Positions 11,481-24,518 of a stretch of DNA of 64,000 bases are shown here, in pieces. The stretch lies in the NCBI GenBank assembly GCA_030435675.1, contig CM059622.1, positions 11,594,001-11,658,000 on the forward strand. The letters are read 5' to 3'. The translations under genes and the position numbers were made by a program. The stretch is from Steinernema hermaphroditum. Taxonomy: Eukaryota; Nematoda; Chromadorea; Rhabditida; Steinernematidae. The notes under the pieces are model-generated. The model saw only the letters and a list, made by a program, of their open reading frames with translations. It was not told the DNA's origin and searched no databases. Each line of letters starts with the position of its first letter. The first letter of the stretch is position 1.

Positions 11481-14163
11481 TCCGATCGTTTTGTGAATAC
11501 TAATGAGGTTCGCGCGCCGAATATCATTGCAAAGAAATGGTCTAATGCACGTGCGATGACGATAATTCAGATCAGTGGCAAATGAAGTTACTGAATCGTT
11601 TTTTGTAACATGCAGACTGCACTTCCTGTTGGAAAACGAGTTTTCCAAACAGTTGAATACGCAACATATCGGCAACATCTTTTTTAGATGTAAAGACTAT
11701 GGAAAAAGACTGACTATACTTCCTTCTTTCTTGGGCTACTTATTCAAAACATATTTATTGATTTGCAGACAGACACAAAAATGCAGACAAACAAATTAGA
11801 AAAAATCAGAAGGATCATACAAGAAGGTGGCCGTTTTGAAACTTGTTTCAGCCTTCATCCTTTTTACCAAATCGCACTTTTGTGCTCTGATTTGTCACGT
11901 CAGATCTTTAATTCCCAAGGTCTATTTTCAGCGTTTCTTAAGGGAAACTCGTATCATCATTTTTAGAGTGTTGCGGTCGTCGCACTAGAACGAAGTGCTG
12001 CGGTCATTGTCTATAGGTCAGCTTTTGTGTTCTATGATACGATTACTCTTTGCGATTAATTGGTGAAATGGACGAAGATCGACCAACAGAGTAATTGATC
12101 TGGAACAATTTAAATAAACGCGGCTGCGCGCGAATTCACACCATCTAGGTGCACTAACCGGCGGTAAACACACGAATGGCCTAATGACCTTTTGGACGGA
12201 AACACCAATAGTCCTGCGGGCGGCATGATCTGGCACAATTTAAATGGAAATTGAGGGGGCAGATCAATAGGACGTGTCACGAGAGTACCCTACATCTGCC
12301 TGTTTGACTCTGAGGACGCGCGCGATTTGTACTTTCAGAGCACTTTCCCTTTGTGATGTGGCAAAAAAACAAGGATAAACATATTATTCAGTCTGACAAC
12401 GAATCGTCGGTCAGGCATAGCGCAGACGACTTTCCGATTGGAATTTGTCCAATGCGACCTTTGAACGATAGTGCATTGAGTCATCCAGATTGCGCTTCTG
12501 ATAGCCAATGGCCGAGGAATACGTGGGAAAAAGACTCTTCAACCGTAGGCAAAACCGGTACTGGTAGGTACCTACAGGCATGAGATTTCAGGTAAGTTTA
12601 AGCCGGAGCACAAGCCAAGGCGAGGTTTGCCAAAGCCACCGTCAGCAGAGAGAACAGCAAAAATTTTCTTCTCATGGGGCACAATACAACTTGTTCATAA
12701 CGAAGTTTAGATATTCGAAAAAGTTATTTCAGATAAACGCCTCTCTTCACTCTCCACCAAGTATTTTTCCGATGCGATGCGATCCGCTGGCATGATTCCA
12801 ACCGAGCGACACGGAGAAAATTTGAGGACAACTCTCCTAAGATCTAACCCGGCATTCTTCTGGTTGATACGACACTGACCGTCTTGTATTTTGCCAGAAA
12901 CGTTGTGGAGGATTTTTGAAAATAAGATGCAAAATTTTATAGTTCTCTGTCATGTACAAAATGTTTATCGATAAGAAAGCCGGGCCTGTTCCTGTGGGAC
13001 GAAAACAAACTCTTTCTAAATGGTAAACGTGGTTCGGAAGATCATAAGGACCCTTTCCAAGTGCAGTAAAGTAAAATGAACAGTCGTGGACAGATATCAG
13101 TAATATGAGGAGAGTTATATGGACTATATAAAGCAATACAAATACCAAGGTCGAGATTTGCTCGGTAAACATCAACCATGTCTGCCACAGCCGATGAAAA
13201 TTAGCTTAACTTATGGCGTGTAGTACGTTGTTATTGGACAAATCATGCGAGAGGCCGCTAAAGTAAAGATTGCCTGCGTTTTCAACGAAACTAACTCATC
13301 AGGGAATAACAAATAATAAGACACTGTCGGTGAATGGGGATGCCAAATGGAAGAGCTTCTATCAAGAAGGAGTATTATCTTAGAAAACTCCCTCCATTTC
13401 TCACTTAAATGAACATATCATTTTCAATTACCATGTGACAATCATTTTGTATTTCTTTACAAAAAAATGAATTTTCACAAGCCAGTGATATGGTGCTCGC
13501 AAGCGTAGTCAGCTCGATCCACCCCCGATGTCTTTCCAGCACTAAACAAAGCTAATACTTTCTCAAAGAAAGTAAGGTCTGCCCTCATTACGCCTATTTA
13601 TGACTTTAAAAATGACGTCAGGAATCAGAGGGAGTCACTGCAATCCTCCGCGGAGTGAGTTGTTTGCCATAAAAGAATTATTAATGCGTAAAATTGGTGG
13701 CCAAATATTTCCCATCGTGCTTGCTGCCCTTCCAGTCATCGTTTATTCCCTTTTCTGCTCGCGTGCCGTCCTCCGTCTCCCCCCCTCTCCTATTTCCTCG
13801 TAAATGTGCTGTGCAGTGAGCGGATGTGAGCACTTTTTTTTGGCAGCAAACTCAGATAATTGATGCATTTAGGGGGTTTTCGTGAATTCTTCTTCCTATT
13901 CTTCGCCATCTGCCTTGCTTTGCTGCTTTGTTGCTGTAAGTGTATCGACGTGCGGTGTGGATTCGAAGACAACAGGAATTCGACCTACGAAAGTGTCGAT
14001 TTGGAAGGTCATGTAGGAAATTGTGATAAGGTGTGAACGAACTGGGAATAAAGTATAATAACACGTAGGCCATGACAAACGGACACCAATTCAAACGGGT
14101 TCAAATTTGACTTCAATTCTCACAAATTTCACATATTGTTGGGCAGCTCCTTGAACACCGCAC
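11481..14163. other. Gene-poor spacer
   Basis: About 2.7 kb without a supportable gene. A minus-strand open frame at 12837-13175 (112 codons) begins with a hydrophobic stretch (LVFVLLYIVHITLLILLISV) and could be a secreted or membrane-anchored small protein, but I see no splice partners or family match. A direct repeat with core GATCTGG(A/C)ACAATTTAAAT occurs at about 12096 and 12229. The rest is AT-rich unique-looking sequence. Confidence 0.4.
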
Positions 14164-15277
14164 TTAAACAGTCGGCTCTCTGGGTTGAAGGTGGGAGCTA
14201 AGCACAATTCTTGGCACTATAATGCCTGAGCTAACGGCTGTCGAGTATGGAGTGAAGATCGTACGCTTTCGGAAGAAGTCATCTCTGATTGAGCTGTAAA
14301 TCTTACGTTTCTAATCGAATTACTCCGCGTGGCTTACCTGTACAGGGACAAATATAGGACGAGTGGCAGTACGAGATGGTTGTGAGGATATGAGAAGAAC
14401 ACGAAGATGTCAACCCAGTAGGTCTTTGGCAAGAAACTCGGACCAAAATGATACAAGAGTGCAGCAGTGAAATCGGCCATAAATCGCACAATAGCATAGG
14501 TCAGAATTGCTTTCTCGCGGCTGAACGCCGAATTAATGCCCGCTTTACATTGCTTGGTTATCAAGTAGGTGACGATAATCACATAGATGAGGAGAGTGAT
14601 TGAGAATATCCCAAGAAGTAGCAGAGAACCTGTTCTCTGCAGAAGGGCCGAATACGGCTTGCTGTAGTCGTAGGTTGGACGAAAGTTGAGAGGATTCACG
14701 TGAAAGTCGGCAAGAGGAGAGACGAGGATGCTCAATTGGACTGCCGCAGCCATCCATGCTGTGATACAAATGCACTAAACGTGGGACGTTTGCTATGAAG
14801 CGTTGTGTAGAATCACTTACCGTATGAATAGCTTGGGGATACCGAAGTCCACAAATAATTTTCAATCGATTCAGTGCCAACAACAGACTCAACAAAGCTT
14901 CGGTCCTCACAAAACAGCCGACGAGCTTATAGCAGAAGGAAGCCATCCCAAGCCAGTCGTATTGGAGGAGGTGTCCAATGCCGGTGAATACCCAGGAGGG
15001 AGCCATGAGGCATTGAGCTATTCCGATTTGGATCATCAGGCGGTAGCACTCCAGTTTGCGGTAGTGCTTATTCCTGATGAACGTCTAAAAACGAAAATAT
15101 GAGCATTCAAGGTCTTGTAATCATCGCTCCTTTTGGTCATATAGATCAAAAAGATCATAAGCAGTATATGTAAAATATACTTACATAAAGGATCCTCAAG
15201 TAAAGGGGAACGCAGATTACCGGAAACAGAAAAGAGACACAACCAACGGCTATGTGAGTCACTCTGCTGCCTTCCAT
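14164..15277 (-). CDS. SRT-like 7TM chemoreceptor, family A member 1
   Basis: Exons in order 15277-15185, 15084-14821, 14774-14338, 14293-14164; 924 nt, 307 aa, the longest of the family. Exon 1 is helix 1 and ends in PLYLRILY. Exon 2 opens with a basic loop and LECYRLM, then helices 2-3 ending SLLLALNRLKII. Exon 3 contains a Pro/Asn-rich extracellular loop leading to TYDYSKPYSALL, then EKAILTYAIVRFMAD (helix 6) and the last helix. Exon 4 starts with SSIRDDFF, a helix-8-like motif shared by the whole family. The CYRIM...G...LALNRL spacing fits nematode SRT-type serpentine receptors, although the family assignment is by eye. Exon 3 is 437 nt rather than 431 or 425, from a two-codon gain in the last helical region. 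It is the first of six consecutive minus-strand genes. Confidence 0.83.
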
Positions 15278-16804
15278 TCGAGCTCGGAAAGAAACGCTAT
15301 GACTGTAGTCTTTAGTAATTAAGTTATTATATCTGAAAGCATATGGGATACAAAATCTAGTACACACAACATATTTCATCTCATTCTAGGATTTGGTCAA
15401 GTGCGGTCATGGTGGGTGCGTAGGGTCAAATACAAATAACGATCGAAACAAAAGTAATATTTGACAAACAAGACTATTATAAACCCATTTTCAGGAAATA
15501 GAAGGTAACGATAACAACAAAATTTTCCCAATTATGAAGCTAAAAATCAAAGGACACTTTGAATCAGAAAACATTTACCACAAGGAAGAAAAGAAACAGA
15601 TAGGTCTCTGATGACAAGTGTACCAAAAAAAGGTTAATATTAATTATATTCTTTGTTCTGTTCCGAAGTTTCGACTTCAGGGCAAAAGCGTTGTGTCACA
15701 GAGATAGATGGTCTCCCAGATTTAAGAGGTTAGGGCTCTGCGTTTGAGCAAACACCGAAATCTAGCATTCGAAGGAAACCAGATGTGGGAGAAGTTTACT
15801 TTTAAAGAAAAGAGGGATCGCATTACCATGGCAGACATCTCCAAATGTTGGACTTTAAAAGAGGTATTAACTCAGCAAAGACTCTTTTCAGTCGGAAATG
15901 CTCGAAGTGTTCATGTCGATAGTGTGCATTCCAGTATTTTGATTAAGGAAGACGTGCCTTATGTTTGTTTCTCTTTAAACTACATGGTCACGCTATAACA
16001 CCTAGGTAACAGTGCTAGTGCATTTCATAGAAATACCGGAAACAGGGCTTCGCTTGTCTTTCGCAACTTCACAGTTACCAGTTTTCTAACAGCGCCCAAC
16101 TTCCTTGTTGCTCGTTACTTCCACTGCAACCGTTTCGTGACACACTTCACATTCAAACATTACAGCTCACTGCTGTGGCCTTATTCATTGTTGAAACCAG
16201 AATTCGATCCGATAAATTTCATATTTTTTGTTTGCATTTTGCAGAAATGGTGTTTCGCGCAAAAGTGATAATATCGATCGTTCTTTTTTTGGAGTCAGCG
16301 CGACGTATTCGATCTTTCTGTTTTGATGAAATCAGCTTTTAGACTCCATTCAGGGGGTATTTGTGCGTTTTTAATAACTGCTTATGTAAATTTATAAAAT
16401 TTATTAATAACTGCTTATGTAAACCGATTTATGTGACGCCATTTTTACATCATCTCATCTTTATTTTTCGCAATCATCAATGTCACGAAACATTTCTCTA
16501 TCAGTATACGTCTTTACTGTGTAAGTAACGATATCGATCATAAGAGATTCATTTCAAGTCCTCAGAGTGTCGTCGATCTTCAAGATGACTGAAGATCTCC
16601 AGTAGTAGATGACACGATATGTCATTGGAGCAGTTGAGAGCCCCGAAGCGTTACCTATGCCGCAAATGCCCCGAGAAATAGAAAATCCGCCGCCATTGCT
16701 GGCGGTTCACCGATTTCGCGACCGACATCAACGCCATGGCGGGGATGGTGATATCCTCTGTCCGTTATTCGGTGTCATAGCGTAAAGTCATGATGTCGTG
16801 AAAT
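15278..16804. other. Intergenic spacer
   Basis: No gene is supported. A tandem direct duplication of TTAATAACTGCTTATGTAAA lies at about 16370-16425. A plus-strand open frame at 15744-15998 has no splice context or recognisable similarity. Confidence 0.4.
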
Positions 16805-17816
16805 TCAACTTTCGTTTCTCGATGATCTGCTAAGCGTGGGCACCGCGTGCACAATGGTAGTCCCTTTTATGAAGGGCAGGTCCCAGAAGTCCGTTCTCAA
16901 ACTTCTGAATGGTGTTTACTTCATGAAGTGGGAATGCATGGTCACTTACGTGGTTAAAGTCAAATACAATGCCGGTGACACAAACAGTGAGCTCAGAATG
17001 TATGTGAATCCCACCGCCAGCTGACTCCATTGAGTGGGTGGCAGCTCAACAAAATAAAATACGACCTGCAGCGTCATGTCGAAAAGAAAGCGAACAACAG
17101 CGTATACAAGAATTGATCGCTCCTTGGCGATGCTGTTCAGCGTTGTGTTTCTGCGTTTGACGCGAATCAAATAAGAAATAAGTATTAGGTAAACAATGAA
17201 GGTCACGCTCGTGCATGAGATTAAAAGATTTTCATCGACTGTAACCAGAAGCCACGTGTACGGAAAGGAAAAGTCGAATTCTCCGATGAATTGGCCAGGT
17301 TTCTGTGAGAATCTACAGTATGGTGTCAGTAGAGCAGCAACGTAGACAACGCCGTAAGTCCAGCTGAGAACCAGTAGTATCTGAATGTCTTTCGTTGGAA
17401 AAGGGATCAGTTGCAAAAGCTTACCTTAGACACTTTAGCTAGCCACTCAATGTCTAAGATCACCATTAGCCTATTTAAAGAAAGCACAAGGTTCAGCAGA
17501 ATCTCTACACTGACACTGGCGCAGAAAATAATCTGCAAGAAGCTGACTATCTCGAACGGGACAACATCCGTAAGTTGCATGAGGCCGCAGAAAAATGTAC
17601 CAGGAGCTGCTGAGAGTTGTACAAGTCCGGTTTGCGCCATGATGCGGTAACATTCCAAGTCGCGGTACTTCTTTCGTGACAGTAATATCTAGGAATCTCT
17701 CCTTTATCGTCTTTAAAAGTGACGATACCTACATAAACGATTCGTATATATGGAGGCGCAAGCAATGTGGCCAGCAACATGTAAAGAATGCCGACAACGA
17801 GCATCATGGTGTCCAT
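16805..17816 (-). CDS. SRT-like 7TM chemoreceptor, family A member 2
   Basis: Exons 17816-17733, 17688-17425, 17380-16950, 16904-16805; 879 nt, 292 aa. Helix 1 starts at the initiator (MDTMMLVVGILYMLLATLL) and exon 1 ends PPYIRIVY. Exon 2 (residues 29-116) has ECYRIM at 40-45 and LSLNRLMVI near its end. Exon 3 has TPYCRFSQKPGQFIGEFDF with FPYTWLL in the extracellular loop, KERSILVYAVVRFLFDM at helix 6, and LPPTQWSQL in the last loop. Exon 4 opens with TSLRTDFW. The aromatic TWLL/SWLL version of the loop groups it with members 3, 4 and 5, all of which have a 431-nt exon 3. No membrane segment is disrupted. Confidence 0.84.
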
Positions 17817-19415
17817 GAGTGTTCTTCAATGACGGCAGTGATGTCCTTCCTGTTATTCGCGCTTGTTGGTGTACAATACGCACCGGTTCACATAGAAAAC
17901 ATCTATGGGATACAATTTCTGCACTTATTCCTAGAAATAGGAAGGCACATAAAATACGAAACAACCACGAAATAGAATTCGTTTCATGTGTGAGTCAACG
18001 ACGGTCGACATGTAGGACTGATGTTTGATTCAACCTTTTCACATACCCAAAGAAATACGTATAGGGTCGGAAATCGGCCGGATGACGAACAAAGGTAGCG
18101 ACTAGAAAAGAAAAGATTATTTTGCCAAAAGTTTACTCCAAAACAAAGTAGAACCGGCTCCTCCTCAAGTCGAAGCGTCCAGTTCGCGTGCTCGGCTTCT
18201 TACTATATGTACAAGACAAAACGAATCACTCCCGCAATGAAGCACGTAAAATTTATGATATGAATGTATAGAAGGCTTCGCGCTGCTTCCGCACGAAAGT
18301 TCCATTAGCCCGAAGACAACTGACAGCCTCCGGGAGGGAGAAAGTGCAGTTTACACGAAGTACTACTTTGCACAATAAAGTTGGGAAGGGACGCACCATA
18401 GCCTTATGGGCGGAAAGATTGCTGAGTCGGTTTTTTTTTCAAACGCACTCAACCCTAATCCACTGAACAAATGGATGGTCTGGTGATGTCGATGGAGTCC
18501 GAAATCCAAGCGAGTCCGAGTCCGCAGTTATCGAGTTTTCATTTTAAAACAAGTCCGAATTGCAGCCCAAATTTTGGCGGAAGAGACGATATTATTGGGC
18601 TCATTTCAGTTTTATGAACGGTTAATAATCAGCATGAGTCTCACTCGTGTTGCGGTGGCGAGCATCCGGTTGGTCAGATGGCAAACCCTGTGGCATGTAT
18701 GAGTTTTCCGGGATACCCGGAAGCCGTAGTCCCACCACCGTTAACAACAAAATGTACAAAGCCAGGAATCCAGCTACGTGAATAGTCACTATGAAGTTTG
18801 CTGACGCTCTAAGGACACCAGCATTAGTGAAAGAGTAACGTGTGCACAATAAAGTCCGATACACCTGATATTTGTCGGTCTATTTGTCTGTGTTTTGACT
18901 GTCTATGTTTCCTGCTGTTTGTAGCCAATCATACACCACCTTGAGTAGTGCCGGTAGGTGGACGAATAGTAGTGAGGTTAGTTTGTCTCACAGTTCACTG
19001 CATGCGGGAGATGATTTAAGTTCTGGGAAAATTAACCCAATAACGACGACTAAAGGGCAACCCGTTCGAAATGAAGGTGGGGCGAGCCGTTTTTGGACTC
19101 AAATCCGAGCTAGATGCCCCAAAACTCGTCAAGTCCGGTGAACCCACATACCCTTCAGAACTGCAAATAAGGCGTTTTCTGTATTTTGCATTAGTGGTGC
19201 AATGGTGCAGAAACCACGAAGGAAGAATGAACTGATATAGAAACTGTTTCCACAATGTGAAAGCCATGTATGCTGGTCCGTTATCTATGTCAAGCAGCGG
19301 ACTTTTCTCTGATTAAATTGAAAACACAATCTTGTTGTTAAGGCATAATCTATCGGAATATACATGAATAAAAACATTACTGGTATATGGTGAGATTTGC
19401 AACAAGATGCTGCCT
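17817..19415. repeat. Spacer with two interspersed repeat fragments
   Basis: No gene is supported. At about 18490-18590 is a fragment containing CCAAGCGAGTCCGAGTC, found in reverse at about 31145-31165. At about 18640-18830 (minus orientation) is a GC-rich repeat whose translated frame (VLRASA, then VVGLRLPG) matches copies at 35640-35930 and 38690-38830; it is described as a finding. The remainder shows nothing. Confidence 0.5.
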
Positions 19416-20432
19416 CTAACTTCTGGTGGCTTGTGGTATCGAGGTTGGAACTATGGTGATGCCGATGGCGCTTCCACGTAAGTACTTCACGAATATTTTG
19501 CAAAAGTCGTTCCGCAAGCTTCTGAAATGGTGTCGCCATGTATTAGTGGAGCGAACAACTTACCTCGTGAGGATCAAATACAGCACTGGAGCGGTTAACA
19601 AGGAATTTAGAAAGTAGATCAGTGCCACCATAAGGTCAGTCACGTCGCTTGGCGGAAAGTCACCAAAGAAGAAGGCCACTTGAAGAGTCATATCAAAACA
19701 GAAGTGGACACAAGCAAACACAAGAATAGGACGTTCTTTGACGATGTGGTTGAGACTCGAGCTTCGTCTTCTCAAATGAAAAAGATAAGCTATTATCATG
19801 ACGTAGACCAAAAGAGTCATCAACACACAGGACAACAGCAAAGTTCCATCAATGCGTTCCAGCAGCCAAGTGTACGGTTTCTGGAAGTCGTACTTTCCAA
19901 TGTATTGGCCGGGTAATTGATAGAAACCACAGAAGGGAGTATGGACAACAATGACGTAAGCCAATCCGTATAGCCAGCTAAAAGCGACGAGTATCTAAAA
20001 GACCAGGAAGTGGTCAGACTTCCTCGGATCCTGAAGACTTGCCTTGGTGACAACGCCGAGACATTCTATTTCGAAAATAACTTTTAATCTGTTGATGGCT
20101 AAGGCGAAGCTTAGCAGAATTTCCACGCTCATGCACGCTGAGAAGATGGTCATGAAGACATTCGCTAACCCAAGAGGGTCCGTTCCAAGAAGCTGCATCA
20201 GTCCTAATGTGAAGGTGGTTGGCGCGGCTGTCAACTGGACCAATCCAATTTGGGTCATGATACGGTAGCATTCTAACTCGCGGTATTTCTTTTTAGACAG
20301 GAAGATCTACCCAAATCAATGAGAGTGACACTGAAAGCCCGTACTTACGTAAACAATTCGAATGTACGGAGGCGAGAGGAACAACGCGATGATGATATAC
20401 CAGATGCCGACCAGCAGCCGCATGTCGTCCAT
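19416..20432 (-). CDS. SRT-like 7TM chemoreceptor, family A member 3 (with a GC-AG intron)
   Basis: Exons 20432-20349, 20306-20043, 19994-19564, 19521-19416; 885 nt, 294 aa. Motifs: MDDMRLLVGIWYI (helix 1), ECYRIMTQIGLVQL, LSFALAINRLKVI, TPFCGFYQLPGQYIGKYDF with KPYTWLL, KERPILVFACVHFCFDM, and exon 4 RSLRNDF. After exon 2 the donor reads AAG/GCAAGT, a GC rather than a GT donor. The site is fixed by the 264-nt exon length seen in every other family member and by continuity into ILVAFSWLYG. The helix 6 motif has His where relatives have Arg (VHF versus VRF). The start could lie at an upstream in-frame Met, but the chosen one reproduces the 84-nt first exon of its neighbours. Confidence 0.83.
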
Positions 20433-22304
20433 GGTAAGGTCACGCTTTATGAGGTCTGCGCCTAAGAGGTTGACGTTGTTTTCGTAGGTACGGCAAATAC
20501 GTCCGAATGCAAAAACATATGAGATATAGGCCTTCCTAGACAAAAGAACTTCTAATGGAGGGTAAAGTACAGAGCAAGGCTCGCACTTACAAACCACAAA
20601 GAATGCGCTTTCAATACATATACGCAGTGATCACTGAAGCATGCATTTTCGAAAGTGATATTCGAATAAAACGGGAAGGGACTTCATCATAGACCAGCAG
20701 CAATCCTTGTGAACTTTGAAAAAAGAAGAAAATGCGTGCACGGAAAAGCCATGGGTCGAGATCGCGTAAGTTTTGAACTGAAATATTCGTTCTCCTTAGA
20801 CCTCCTTCAAGTTCAAAGCCCCAGTGCGTTGGAACTTTTCCACTTTGAAATATCTCAGAATGAACTACGTAACGTCGGGAATATTCGCATGAAAAGGAAA
20901 AACGGGAACTGTCCATAGGCGCTATCACAAAAAATAAGAACAGAAAGTTGAGTTTCCAGCACGCAAATGCAAGATTTGCAAGATCGCAGGGCAAAAATCT
21001 ATCGCTAAATCTATTGTCTTATATAATGAAAACATCATCTTAAATGAGGTGAATTTCTCATAAAAACAAGTGTTTCGTAGTGTTATCGGTATTCTACAAG
21101 TTTATTCAATTAAAGGTGCAAAGAACTTAGCTAAAGGCTGGGTCATACTTCTGCGACACAGACGCAAATGTTTTCGAATTTAGAGTTTAATCATAACGGG
21201 GGACGCCGGAGGCGGAAATAAAATTAAACTCTTATGCGCTACAAGATTCCTATGTGATATGCTGAAAGAAAGATGTAGGCGCAGGAGTCATGCACAATTT
21301 TTTCGTAGTACATGGACAAAAAATTTGGAGTGTGATTCAAAATGATTGATGAGCGCTTCGATCTGCGTCACAGGGACTTGAGTCGTGAGTCGTGACTCTC
21401 TATGTTGAGTCACAAGTATCACAGACAGTTCCAGATCCTGCTCGTGCAATCTTTATAGTATACTATTCCTGAGACTCCTGCGTGTGGTTTAAATTTCAAC
21501 AAGTCGCAGAAATTTGAAGCCTAAAAAGAATGGCCCCGCCTTATCAGTGGAAATGGCGCACACATCGTGTGGCGTGCACAAACAATACATATCACGCAGT
21601 CTTAAAATTAACGAAAAAATTGCGTTTGAAGCGGTCGCAGGGAACGTGCCCTGGAAGAGAAAGGCGCTGGGTAAGGATATCCACGAGGCCCTCAAGCGAA
21701 ATACTTTCTAGCTTTCTTAGAAGGACCAGGAGCGTTTGATGCCTGGGAAAGCCAACGTAGGTGCAGTCAATAGTGCCATTCACAATCGCTGCATACAATT
21801 TTCCACAACTGAAAAGCAGCTCGCAATGTCATTCTCTATGCTTGAGTTGTCCTTTTTATTTTCGCGCAGAAACAAAAAATAAATAATATGCATTATCGCT
21901 GTGACTCCTTGCATATAGTTCGCCAAGGTCAGAAGCATGCAGAATTACACTATTTTATTCAGGCATCTATTTTCGGTTACGAAATGTTTCACGGTAAAGA
22001 CGCTCTTTTAACTTGCTGCTTCTTATGAAGAACATATAGGAATTGTTTGCAAAAATTGGAGAAAATAATGCAGTTATTTATTAATGTTATTAAGATCTCA
22101 CCTAGTTCTCTCTGATAACTACGGGTATGCCATAAACATCAGCTTCTAAAAAGAGCCAAAGAGCCAAAACCTATTTTATAAATTTTTCCCGTCCACAATG
22201 CTATACGTCCTTAATGATATGCCTGACCATTCAATTTCCAAGCACTTCCACAATTTATCTCATGAATGAGAAAGTACAATAGGAGGCAAAAAAGCTTATC
22301 GAGG
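20433..22304. other. Intergenic spacer
   Basis: About 1.9 kb without a supported gene. Open frames at 20611-20994 (-) and 21514-21739 (+) lack splice context and family resemblance. The sequence is AT-rich with no obvious terminal repeats. Confidence 0.4.
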
Positions 22305-23427
22305 TCACTTGTCACTTCGTGTCACCCTGCTGACGGCCGTTCCCACGCTGACAGTCACGTTGCGTCGTTTCAAAAAGCTGACATTGATGAAGTCACTTCG
22401 CAAACTTCTGAATCGGTTATCACCTTTGTTTTTTCGAATTCGAACTTACTTCGTGAAAATTAAGTACAAAGCTGGAGAGAGTATCAAAGAACTGAGGAGG
22501 TAAACAACGGCCACCGACAGGTCACTATAGCGACTGTTTGGCAAGGTGATGAAATAGTAGGTCAGCTGTGTGGCCATGTCGATAACGAAGCGAACGCCGG
22601 CGAAAACGAGAATAGATCGCTCTCTGGCGACGTGTCCGAGGTTTGCTGTTTCGTTTCGGAGGCGAATTAAATAAGCTATGATCAAAACATAGACAAGAAG
22701 GGTCAGCGCTATGCAGACGACCATGAGATAGGCATCGATGTCAGCAAGCAGCCATGAGTAGGGCTTCGCTAGATCGAAGTCGGCAATGTATTGGCCTGGC
22801 AACTGATACATTCCACATAGAGGTGTGCGGGTGACAGTCACATATGATATCCCATACGTCCATCCTAGGCCGATCAGTACCTAGAACGAAAGTTACTTCA
22901 GTTTTCTTTTTGGTGTGAACAGGTTCAAAATACGGAAGCTTTGTGTTTTCTATAGGGCAAGTTGCCTTAGCGGAAAGTGTTTAAGAGATTGCTTATCAGT
23001 TTAATTGTACATTGTTCAGCGAAACTTCAAGTCTTACCTTTGAAACAAGACCAAGGCGATGAAAATTGGTCATAACGCCTAATCTGTTGACAGCTAGGAC
23101 GAGACTGAGAATCAAATCGACGCTCTTGCTGGCTGCGTAAGCCGAAACGAAGAAATTGGCTAATCCAAGATGGTCAACTTCCAAAAGCTGCATTAGTCCG
23201 AGAGTGAGGGCTGTAGGAGCGGCAACCAACTGAACGATTCCAATTTGTATCATTATTCGGTAACATTCCAAGTCTCGGTACTTCTTTTGAGAAATGAATA
23301 TCTAAAGTCGATCATTAGAAGATATCCCACAACAACAGCATACATAGACAATTCTGAAGTAGGGCAACGAAAAGATTAAAGCAAATATAATATAGACGAT
23401 TCCAACAGTCAACATCATTGGGTCCAT
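22305..23427 (-). CDS. SRT-like 7TM chemoreceptor, family A member 4
   Basis: Exons 23427-23344, 23301-23038, 22880-22450, 22407-22305; 882 nt, 293 aa. MDPMMLTVGIVYIIFALIF is helix 1, ending LPYFRIVY. Exon 2 has LECYRIMIQIGIVQLVAAP and SLVLAVNRLGVM. Exon 3 begins VLIGLGWTYG and has TPLCGMYQLPGQYIADFDL with KPYSWLL, RERSILVFAGVRFVIDM, and the final helix ending SPALYLIFTK. Exon 4 opens KSLRSDFI and ends in a Ser/Thr/Arg-rich tail. The second intron is 157 nt, about three times the usual size here, which is the main difference from members 2 and 3. Closest by eye to member 3. Confidence 0.84.
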
Positions 23428-24518
23428 AGACCGCTGCAGAATGAAGAAAGTCGTATCCAAAGGTCGCAATGCTGAATAACACACGCAACTTCTAGGAGCG
23501 CAAGTTGTAGTGGTGAACACGAAAGATCGACGCAGTTGATGGTGATCCGAAGTTTCTATGACATGTGGGTGTAGTCGTGACGATTAGAAGTGTATTTATG
23601 AAGGCCGCTAACTGGGTTGTGGGAATTCCCCTTTCATCATAGAACACGACCGTTTCCCTCGAACTTTAAACCGCCGCAGTGGATAGTCCATGTCGACACA
23701 CAACCCGCCGTGCTGAATTGTGGAATTTCTGGAACAGCGCACTTCATAGGACAACATTTGCATCAACACAACGGTGATGTTGCAATGATCGATGGACAGT
23801 CATGGCTGCCTACAAAATAAATGTAGTATAGCAGCATGTTTTGGACATAAATCTGTTTCTCACATGACACAGGTCCGGTCCTTCATCCATGTGTGTTTCA
23901 GTGGCACCCTGGAATTCCTGGTATGCTGTTGGGAAATCCTAAGTCCGCTCTCGAACTCAAAAACACATTTTCGCATTACCTGAGGTATACATAGCCGGTG
24001 CTTTAGAAGGAAGGACCGTCAAGATATAATAGTAGTTCAAATCGTGATGTGGGTTGGGAGTTGACTATACTCAATTCAGCCGGTGAGTAAATTATTGCAA
24101 TACAAGAAGATATTAGAGGGTACTGTACTCGACAATTGTCGATCACACTTGTCCTTCACCCACGTGTGTTTCAGTGGGGGATTGAACCCCAGACCTAAAG
24201 GCAAACCCACAGCCAATCACCAAACCAGTAGCAGTCTTCTCTTCCCTCATGGATTGTATTACTAGCTGCTGCTATTTTCATAGCACTATACCCTGCCTTC
24301 TTGCATGTTTTACTGTCACTCAAAAGATTTTTGTTCGTCCGCTAAGATGTTGCGAGTTGTTTAATAGTACGGTAGTACCCTGATTATCACGTGAACTGAT
24401 CAACATGACTGTATTTTGATTTGAATGCATCCTTTATGAGACATGGTAGAGATTGTCCAAACGACAGCTGCTACACCGTAATGTACTATTAAGAGACTTT
24501 ATATCAGAAGTATAGCAG
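23428..24518. repeat. Spacer containing SINE-like, tRNA-derived fragments
   Basis: At about 24140-24230, read on the minus strand, is GGTCTGGGGTTCAATCCCC, a good RNA polymerase III B-box embedded in repeat-like sequence. A related segment (CTTCATCCATGTGTGTTTCAGTGG, cf. CTTCACCCACGTGTGTTTCAGTGG at about 24153) lies at about 23880-23910 but without the B-box. Together they look like SINE fragments. No protein gene is seen. Confidence 0.45.

Noticed and set aside
12837..13175. 112-codon minus-strand frame with hydrophobic start
   Set aside because: Could be a small secreted protein, but there is no splice partner, family similarity or poly(A) context that I can point to.
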